Origin: Alphaproteobacteria bacterium
Lineage (GTDB): Bacteria > Pseudomonadota > Alphaproteobacteria > Rs-D84
DNA length: 7,985 bases
Assembly: GCA_017642625.1 (NCBI GenBank)
Contig: JAGCOQ010000018.1
Span: forward strand, 1-7,985
Direction: 5' to 3'
The notes below the pieces were generated by a model that was given only the letters and a program-made list of their open reading frames with translations, had not been told where the DNA came from and searched no databases. This document shows, piece by piece, positions 1-4,977 of the stretch. The translations under genes and the position numbers were made by a program. Position 1 is the stretch's first letter. Each line of letters starts with the position of its first letter.

Positions 1-1266
1 AAAATTGCTGGGGTTAAATGGTTCGCCCTTGTACCGTATTTCATAGTGCAAGTGCGGTCCCGTTGAACGCCCAGAAGACCCACCAAGTCCCACAACCATT
101 CCCGGACGAACCCAATCGCCACGAGCCACTTTGGCTTGGGACAAATGCGCATATAATGTTGTGAAGCCCAGTCCATGATCAACTTCGACCGTTAAGCCAT
201 AGCCAACGCGTTCGCCCGCAGAAATTACACGCCCAGGGGCAACCGCCATAAGTTCGGTGCCAATTTTGCCGGCAAAGTCAATACCGCGATGCTTCTTTGG
301 TTTGCCCGTAAATGGATCGTTGCGGGTACCATAACTGGATGTAATATGAACATCAGACACCGGTGCGCCCATTGGTAATATGCGGGTCAATTTCGCCAAA
401 CCGTTCCACAATTCCAAACCGTCCGCCAATTTCTGATATTTTGGATCTAAATCTTTGTCCATGGTAAGCGGATTAAATGCCGCACCGACCAAGGCGTTTG
501 TATATTTGTTAGCCTTTTCAACCAAGTCGTGTTCGTTCAATCCCAATGTTGCGATTGTTCCGTTTATCGCCTTAAGGTTTTTGCGCAACTCTTCAACCTT
601 TTCGTTGGTCATTTTAGAAACGGCGTCAACGATTTGTGCATCAGCGGTCGCGATTTGGTTCACGTGTTCCGCGATTTGTTCGCTTTGTTTACGCAAAACA
701 TCATTTTCAGCACGTGTGATTTCGTATTCTGCCGATAATTCCGCTAATTTTGTATATTCTGGGGTGTAATCGGTATTTGTGAACATTTCTGTCAAACGGG
801 TGCGCAAGAAATCCAATTCGCCCCATGTTTTCAAGCGGTTGTTTAATAATTCTTCTTTTTGCGCTTCGGTCAATTTGTCCGCGTGCAGAATCTTGTCATC
901 TGTCACATTAAGATTGCGGGTAAGTTCGTTGAACTTATTAAGGTATGTTTGCAAATCCGCCATATGACGATCGTGGTTCGCACGCAGTTCTTCTATCTGT
1001 TCGGCACGCATTTGCAACAGTGGGCGGTGATACATATATACATATGTTGACCAAGATGCCCAGATAAATAAACCCAGTTTCCCACAAAACTTGGTGAAGC
1101 GCCAGAAACTGCTCTGCTGATACGTGTAAACATTACCACGTGGCGTGTCCATAACAGTAAACTCACGCGGGGGGAAAATCCGCGAAATTAAACGCCACAA
1201 CGCCCTGAACGGCGAAGTTATCAGTGACCACAGTGACGAAAAATATCTTGCAATAAAACTTAACAT
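1..1266 (-). CDS. Membrane-anchored M23 peptidoglycan endopeptidase with coiled coil (3' end off the window)
   Basis: Reading the minus strand from ATG at 1266 gives an open frame of 422 codons that is still open at base 1. Residues 1-60 are basic and contain an FPPRE motif. Residues about 62-80 form a short hydrophobic anchor (GLFIWASWSTYVYMY). Residues about 83-240 are charged and heptad-like, a probable coiled coil. From about residue 310 the M23 (LytM) fold follows, with zinc ligands His326 and Asp330 in HRGID, His374 in YAHLS, and His405/His407 in GPHLHYE, so all active-site residues are present. Members of this family cleave peptide cross-links in the periplasm or activate amidases. The sequence ends just after NPSNF, where such domains usually finish, so little is probably missing. 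Its start overlaps the stop of the upstream methyltransferase gene (ATGTTAA), which suggests translational coupling; I see no Shine-Dalgarno of its own. The family is confident; the cell-division or growth role is inferred. Confidence 0.93.
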   Translation of the reverse strand, partial: MLSFIARYFSSLWSLITSPFRALWRLISRIFPPREFTVMDTPRGNVYTYQQSSFWRFTKFCGKLGLFIWASWSTYVYMYHRPLLQMRAEQIEELRANHDRHMADLQTYLNKFNELTRNLNVTDDKILHADKLTEAQKEELLNNRLKTWGELDFLRTRLTEMFTNTDYTPEYTKLAELSAEYEITRAENDVLRKQSEQIAEHVNQIATADAQIVDAVSKMTNEKVEELRKNLKAINGTIATLGLNEHDLVEKANKYTNALVGAAFNPLTMDKDLDPKYQKLADGLELWNGLAKLTRILPMGAPVSDVHITSSYGTRNDPFTGKPKKHRGIDFAGKIGTELMAVAPGRVISAGERVGYGLTVEVDHGLGFTTLYAHLSQAKVARGDWVRPGMVVGLGGSSGRSTGPHLHYEIRYKGEPFNPSNF

Positions 1267-1949
1267 TGTTGGTTTAGTGTAGCCAAAGTATCGCAAATAG
1301 TCAAGCCATCACGTAATACCATGTCGCAATTCATGGAAAGCCCATTATAGATGACCGTTGGACCATGGGTGCCAACGCGGGCGCGGATTATAACGCGTTC
1401 GGCGGTGCGTTTTTTACTGAACAGCGGGAATATTGTTATGTCGCCACAGACGTCCGCAAGCGTCGCAATTACATCAGATGCCACACCTGCATCAACTATG
1501 GTGGCAAAAGTCCCATGTGGCTTTACACGTGCCACTGATTTTTTTGTCCATTTAACCAAGTCGGCGTTATGGTGTGCGTTATGTGCCGCTGGGGTTCCTT
1601 TGAAATATGGTGGATTGGTTATGACAATATCAAATGTCCGCGCGGTGCGCCAATTCATAATGTCGGCATGGATTAATTCAATGTTGCGGTTATTTAGTTT
1701 CGCGTTTTCGGCGCACTGGGTCAGCATATCATCAGATATATCTATACCGGTTGCACTTCTTGCATTATTATTCGCCAAAAGGCACAAAATCGCCCCGCCC
1801 GTTCCGACGCCAATATCTAAAACAGTCTTGCCAGATGCATCTGATACCATTGCCGCCAACCACGCCGCATCAGATGTTGGGTTATATATACCGCGCAAAA
1901 ACTTTACGCGTCCACCCAGCATAGTAAAAATCGCTTGTTTTTCAGACAT
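1260..1949 (-). CDS. TrmN6/YfiC-like (COG4123) SAM-dependent adenine-N6 methyltransferase
   Basis: This is a 229-residue Rossmann-fold methyltransferase. LGGRV near residues 11-15 followed by NPTSDAAWLAA (23-33) resembles the opening of the COG4123 family. Motif I is VLDIGVGTGG (43-52), the acidic ribose-binding residue is probably Asp70 in GIDIS, and motif IV is NPPY (112-115), the signature of enzymes that methylate an exocyclic adenine nitrogen. The best-known relative modifies A37 of tRNA1(Val); that substrate is inferred, not shown. The frame could begin at a TTG at 1970, but I chose the ATG at 1949 (MSEKQ) because the extra seven residues come from promoter-like DNA. No Shine-Dalgarno sits at a normal distance, and the best minus-strand promoter would start transcription at or next to this ATG. 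The gene overlaps the M23 peptidase gene by 7 bp, so the two are probably co-transcribed. Rescue of other nucleic-acid substrates is possible. Confidence 0.87.
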   Translation of the reverse strand: MSEKQAIFTMLGGRVKFLRGIYNPTSDAAWLAAMVSDASGKTVLDIGVGTGGAILCLLANNNARSATGIDISDDMLTQCAENAKLNNRNIELIHADIMNWRTARTFDIVITNPPYFKGTPAAHNAHHNADLVKWTKKSVARVKPHGTFATIVDAGVASDVIATLADVCGDITIFPLFSKKRTAERVIIRARVGTHGPTVIYNGLSMNCDMVLRDGLTICDTLATLNQQC

Positions 1950-1954
1950 GCCTG

Positions 1955-1960
1955 TATAAT
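1955..1960 (+). promoter_or_regulatory. Candidate -10 box (TATAAT) of the membrane protein gene
   Basis: A perfect TATAAT preceded directly by TG lies 27 bases before the ATG of the membrane protein gene. A start about seven bases downstream would leave a leader of about 20 bases, enough to hold the AAGG ribosome site. The -35 region is poor (CGCTTG at 1932-1937 with a 17-base spacer). The box is superimposed on the opposite-strand TATTAT. Confidence 0.5.
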
Positions 1961-1976
1961 AATCCAACAAAAGAAA

Positions 1977-1980
1977 AAGG
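1977..1980 (+). promoter_or_regulatory. Ribosome binding site AAGG
   Basis: AAGG, seven bases before the ATG at 1988, fixes the start of the membrane protein gene. It lies inside the -35 element proposed for the opposite strand, so the two signals share bases. Confidence 0.55.
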
Positions 1981-1987
1981 CAAGTTT

Positions 1988-2968
1988 ATGTTTGATGATG
2001 CAATCATTGTTCAAAGTGCAATAAGTGCGTTCAATAATGCTGCGTTGGTCGCCCCCGCTTTCTTGTGGTCGGCACTGCTGACATTGCCTTTGTATTTAGT
2101 GGTATGGGTGTTTGGCGATAAAATTGCCGACTATTTGCGCTGGTCGCGTGGGAATATAACAATGCGTGCGGCGTTATGGACAGTTATAACTACGATTGGC
2201 TGGGTTGTTTTGTTCGGTGGTAATTATGGGGTTTTGCGCGACGATACATCTACCCTGCCGTTTATGATTGCGGCTATTATCTTTGTGGCGTCTATATTCG
2301 TTGGTTCTTATACGCGCGACATTAAATATGCCCGTCGGGAAAACGCCATATATATTATTTTAGTGCTGTTGGCGCTGGGCTTGTCCGATATGCATGCGTG
2401 GTGGGGACCGATTTTACAGATTGGTGCCGCATTTATTGGTTTTGTTATCGGTCGTCGTGCCAGTGTGGAAATGCCACCTGTGCCGGGGGTAATACTTATT
2501 TCGGGCGCAACGGTGACTTCTTTGCTGATGCAGCCCGAATATTTCAGATTTGGTCAGTTGGGTAATCTGACATGGGTTCATTTGTTGTTTGTTGGTCTGT
2601 TTGGGATTGTCGCGGCGGCAACGGTCGCGGTTCGTAATATCAATACACGCGGTCGCATACATCACAGTGCATATATCAAATTAAAATGGATGGTGCGTTT
2701 TGTCGTTGCGCTGGGGGTTGCGTTGTTTGTTATGACAGAATCTGTGCCGGTATTTTTGGGAACATCTGCGGCGGCATTTGTATTGGTTGCCCTGTCGGTG
2801 TGGCATGCCAAAGATATGCCCAGTACTTTGGGAAACAAGTTGTTTGCATTGGCCGTTATGCTGTTCGGAATCTTGATAACTATGCCGGTTATAACCGCCA
2901 TTGGTATCGTGTATATGGTCAATATGCCAAAGTCGGATTTTCTGCGTGAAATTAAGCAGTTGTTATAA
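1988..2968 (+). CDS. Unrecognised polytopic inner-membrane protein
   Basis: I do not recognise the family. The 326-residue product has 9-10 hydrophobic stretches long enough to span the membrane, at about residues 20-42, 62-78, 91-107, 118-134, 138-156, 164-182, 197-214, 234-250, 255-272 and 284-308. The N-terminus is not a cleavable signal. Basic clusters lie in loops after helix 1 (RWSRGN, 51-56), after helix 3 (RDIKYARR, 110-117), after helix 5 (GRR, 155-157) and around 216-237, which would place those loops in the cytoplasm under the positive-inside rule. No transporter signature, nucleotide-binding motif or obvious catalytic residues are visible. The start is set by AAGG seven bases upstream. 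It is followed, 78 bp on, by lpxA on the same strand, so an envelope role is possible, but that is only context. Coding is well supported: a long frame with coherent helices and a sound ribosome site. Confidence 0.85.
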   Translation: MFDDAIIVQSAISAFNNAALVAPAFLWSALLTLPLYLVVWVFGDKIADYLRWSRGNITMRAALWTVITTIGWVVLFGGNYGVLRDDTSTLPFMIAAIIFVASIFVGSYTRDIKYARRENAIYIILVLLALGLSDMHAWWGPILQIGAAFIGFVIGRRASVEMPPVPGVILISGATVTSLLMQPEYFRFGQLGNLTWVHLLFVGLFGIVAAATVAVRNINTRGRIHHSAYIKLKWMVRFVVALGVALFVMTESVPVFLGTSAAAFVLVALSVWHAKDMPSTLGNKLFALAVMLFGILITMPVITAIGIVYMVNMPKSDFLREIKQLL

Positions 2969-2989
2969 TTCGTTATATTTATTTAATAC
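2960..2989 (+). promoter_or_regulatory. Weak candidate promoter for lpxA
   Basis: TTGTTA at 2960-2965 and TAATAC at 2984-2989 (18-base spacer), or TTTAAT at 2982-2987 (16 bases), could drive lpxA-lpxB with a leader of about 50 bases. The AT-rich gap shows no intrinsic terminator, so read-through from the membrane protein gene is an equally good explanation. An alternative -10, TATCAT at 3010-3015, lacks a matching -35. Confidence 0.25.
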
Positions 2990-3034
2990 CAATTTATCGC
3001 CTAATCGGGTATCATTTCCACTGAAATGGTAAAA

Positions 3035-3039
3035 AAGAG
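3035..3039 (+). promoter_or_regulatory. Ribosome binding site AAGAG that decides the lpxA start
   Basis: AAGAG ends seven bases before ATG 3047. It favours this ATG over the in-frame ATG at 3026, which has no comparable site upstream and would add seven residues (MVKKSNN) absent from the family. Confidence 0.6.
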
Positions 3040-3046
3040 CAATAAT

Positions 3047-3850
3047 ATGAGTGTGATACATCCAACCGCAATTATTCATGACGGGGCTGTTTTGGGTGCC
3101 GATTGCAAAATCGGACCAAACTGCATTGTGGGTCCAAATGTAAAGTTGGGCGATCGTGTTGAGTTAATGTCCAATGTTATTGTTGATGGTAAAACATCAA
3201 TCGGGGACGACACCATTGTTTATCCGTTCGCTGTTTTGGGTGTAATGAGTCAAGATTTAAAATGGCAAGATGAAGCCGCAATGACTGGTTTGACCATTGG
3301 AAAGCGTTGTCGTATTCGTGAATATGTGACAATCCATTCTGGGACACCCGCTTCGACGGGGACCGTAATTGGTGACGATTGTCAGATTATGGTTAACGCC
3401 CACGTAGGTCACGATTGCAAGGTGGGAAACAATGTGGTTATGTCTAACCTTGTACAGGTTGCCGGACATGTAGAGATAGAAGACTTTGTTATTTTGTCTG
3501 GTGGCGTTATGGTTTTACAGTTTTCACGTATTGGGCGCAACGCATTTATTGCCGGTATGACCGGTGTCACCAATGACATTTTGCCCTATGCCATTTACGA
3601 AGGGAACCCGCGTGCCGTTTATCGCACCATTAACCGCGTTGGGTTGATGCGTCATGGTTTTACCAACGAAGATATGCACGCAATTCATGCGGTCTATTCG
3701 GCGGTGTTTCATGGAACCGAAGGAACCGTTTCTGAACGTTTGGCCAAGGTGCGTAAAGAAGTCAAAAATAATAAATACGCAATGGATGCCATAGACTTTA
3801 TTGAAAATCGTTCTAAACGTGGAATTGGCACGTCACAAAATGCGGAATAA
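3047..3850 (+). CDS. lpxA: LpxA, acyl-ACP--UDP-N-acetylglucosamine O-acyltransferase
   Basis: LpxA transfers a 3-hydroxyacyl chain from acyl carrier protein to the 3-OH of UDP-GlcNAc, the first step of lipid A synthesis in the cytoplasm. The 267-residue product matches the E. coli enzyme (262) in length and order. It has left-handed beta-helix hexapeptide repeats from HPTAI to about residue 180, then a helical C-terminus. Diagnostic stretches are QDLKW (69-73), IREYVTIH (90-97), NAHVGHDC (117-124) and AGHVEI. His122 aligns with catalytic His125 of E. coli. Gly170 aligns with Gly173, the acyl-chain ruler, which hints at a long hydroxyacyl donor such as C14 (inference). Oddly, E. coli His160 aligns with Leu157 (VLQF instead of VHQF). 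Asn198 is kept, while Glu200 is Val and Arg205 is His. The last 11 bases overlap the start of lpxB. Neither lpxD nor fabZ precedes it here. Confidence 0.96.
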   Translation: MSVIHPTAIIHDGAVLGADCKIGPNCIVGPNVKLGDRVELMSNVIVDGKTSIGDDTIVYPFAVLGVMSQDLKWQDEAAMTGLTIGKRCRIREYVTIHSGTPASTGTVIGDDCQIMVNAHVGHDCKVGNNVVMSNLVQVAGHVEIEDFVILSGGVMVLQFSRIGRNAFIAGMTGVTNDILPYAIYEGNPRAVYRTINRVGLMRHGFTNEDMHAIHAVYSAVFHGTEGTVSERLAKVRKEVKNNKYAMDAIDFIENRSKRGIGTSQNAE

Positions 3851-4964
3851 AAAACTTAAAATATTTATCATAGCGGGCGAAGTTTCCGGTGATGTTTTGG
3901 GCGCAAAGATTATGCACGAAGCGTCGGGTGTCACCTTTGTTGGCATTGGTGGTGAAAATATGCAACGCGAAGGGTTGAAATCCCTGTTCCCTATTTCTGA
4001 TTTGGCGGTTATGGGTGCAATAGAGGTCGTAGCCCATGCACGAACATTAACGCGTCGTATTCGGCAAACGGTTAATGCAATTATAGATGCCCAGCCCGAT
4101 ATAGTTTTAACTATTGATTCGCCGGGGTTCGCGCATAGTGTTATTGGGCGACTGCGTAAGTCGCCGGCGGGACAAAAACTGATTGCGGGCGGTATGCGTT
4201 TTCGTCATGTTGTCGCACCTCAAGTCTGGGCGTGGCGTTCTGGTCGTGCAAAGAAATATGCACAAATATTTGATAAATTGTATGCGTTTTTTGATTTCGA
4301 AGTGCCCTATTTCACCAAGTATGGTTTGGATACAATGGCGGTTGGACATCCGATTTCCGACGGTTTAATTGGTAAAAAATATAGCGGTGATAACAGTAAG
4401 ATAATTACGCTTGTCCCCGGCAGTCGTATGTCCGAAGTAAAGCGCTTGTTGCCATTGTTTTATGATGTTGTGCAACAGATTCACGCCGATCATCCGAATT
4501 ATGAATTCGCGATACCTGTGGTTGAAACAACCCGCGAATACACCGAAAATGTGGTCAAAGATTGGGGCGTATCAATTAAGTTGGTTGATTCCGCGGCGCG
4601 TTATGACTTATACGCTAAAACATTTGTCGCGATTGCGGCCAGTGGGACCGTTTCTGCGGAATTGGCAATGATTCACGTGCCAGCGATAATTGTTTATAAA
4701 ATGAACCCAATAACGATATTCTTGGCAAGACGCGTCGTGCATATAAATTGGGTGTCTTTGGTCAATATTTTGCTGAATCGTGGCGTTTATCCAGAATTAT
4801 TGGGTGGCGATGCAACAACAGAAAAAGTTATGGCTGAATTTAAGAAATTAACAAATGCAACCGCCCGCAAAAAAATGGCAAGCGAATTAAAATCTGCTGA
4901 TAAGTTGTGGCAGAAATCGCTTGGTGCCCCAGCAAAAGTTATCGCAACTGATTTGTTGGCTTAA
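3840..4964 (+). CDS. lpxB: LpxB, lipid-A-disaccharide synthase
   Basis: LpxB is the GT19 glycosyltransferase that joins lipid X to UDP-2,3-diacylglucosamine, forming the beta-1,6 disaccharide of lipid A at the inner face of the cytoplasmic membrane. The 374 residues (E. coli 382) contain the family marks in order: AGEVSGDVLGA (12-22), VGIGGENM (34-41), MGAIEV (58-63), IDSPGF (92-97) with Asp93 aligning with the catalytic Asp98 of E. coli, VAPQVWAWR (125-133), GHPISD (169-174), LVPGSR (191-196), SGTVSAELA (268-276) and the late membrane-interface segment IFLARRVVHINWVSLVNILL. I chose the ATG at 3840; a TTG at 3801 would add 13 residues lying wholly inside lpxA. The 11-base overlap with lpxA suggests coupled translation. 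lpxI, which often sits between lpxA and lpxB in alphaproteobacteria, is absent here. The 3' end faces the large minus-strand gene 13 bp away, with no GC-rich terminator visible. Confidence 0.96.
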   Translation: MRNKKLKIFIIAGEVSGDVLGAKIMHEASGVTFVGIGGENMQREGLKSLFPISDLAVMGAIEVVAHARTLTRRIRQTVNAIIDAQPDIVLTIDSPGFAHSVIGRLRKSPAGQKLIAGGMRFRHVVAPQVWAWRSGRAKKYAQIFDKLYAFFDFEVPYFTKYGLDTMAVGHPISDGLIGKKYSGDNSKIITLVPGSRMSEVKRLLPLFYDVVQQIHADHPNYEFAIPVVETTREYTENVVKDWGVSIKLVDSAARYDLYAKTFVAIAASGTVSAELAMIHVPAIIVYKMNPITIFLARRVVHINWVSLVNILLNRGVYPELLGGDATTEKVMAEFKKLTNATARKKMASELKSADKLWQKSLGAPAKVIATDLLA

Positions 4965-4977
4965 TCACAAAATATCA

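Larger units (their letters stand above)
1950..1983 (-). promoter_or_regulatory. Candidate promoter for methyltransferase-M23 operon, possibly leaderless
   Basis: On the minus strand TTGCCT (1983-1978) is followed by a 16-base spacer and TATTAT (1961-1956), a reasonable sigma70-like pair. Six bases (ACAGGC) then separate the -10 from the ATG at 1949, so transcription would begin at or within a base or so of the start codon. The -35 overlaps the ribosome binding site of the divergent gene. This is a motif match by eye; the transcript start is inferred. Confidence 0.45.

Noticed and set aside
455..1050. Several short plus-strand frames opposite the M23 peptidase
   Set aside because: All are antisense to the well-supported coiled-coil region, which has an intact minus-strand frame.
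1351..1959. A 202-codon plus-strand open frame antisense to the methyltransferase
   Set aside because: It lies wholly opposite a gene with clear family motifs, its product has no recognisable feature, and it has no ribosome site. It is a shadow.
1950..1970. TTG start for the methyltransferase
   Set aside because: The seven added residues are encoded by what looks like promoter DNA, a TTG start without a ribosome site is unlikely, and the ATG at 1949 gives a normal family length.
3014..3027. Small hairpin ATTTC-CACT-GAAAT before lpxA
   Set aside because: A five-pair AT-rich stem without a following T run is too weak for a terminator or riboswitch and is expected by chance.
3026..3046. Upstream ATG start for lpxA
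   Set aside because: It would add MVKKSNN, absent from the family, while ATG 3047 has AAGAG at the right distance and starts at the conserved HPTAI region.
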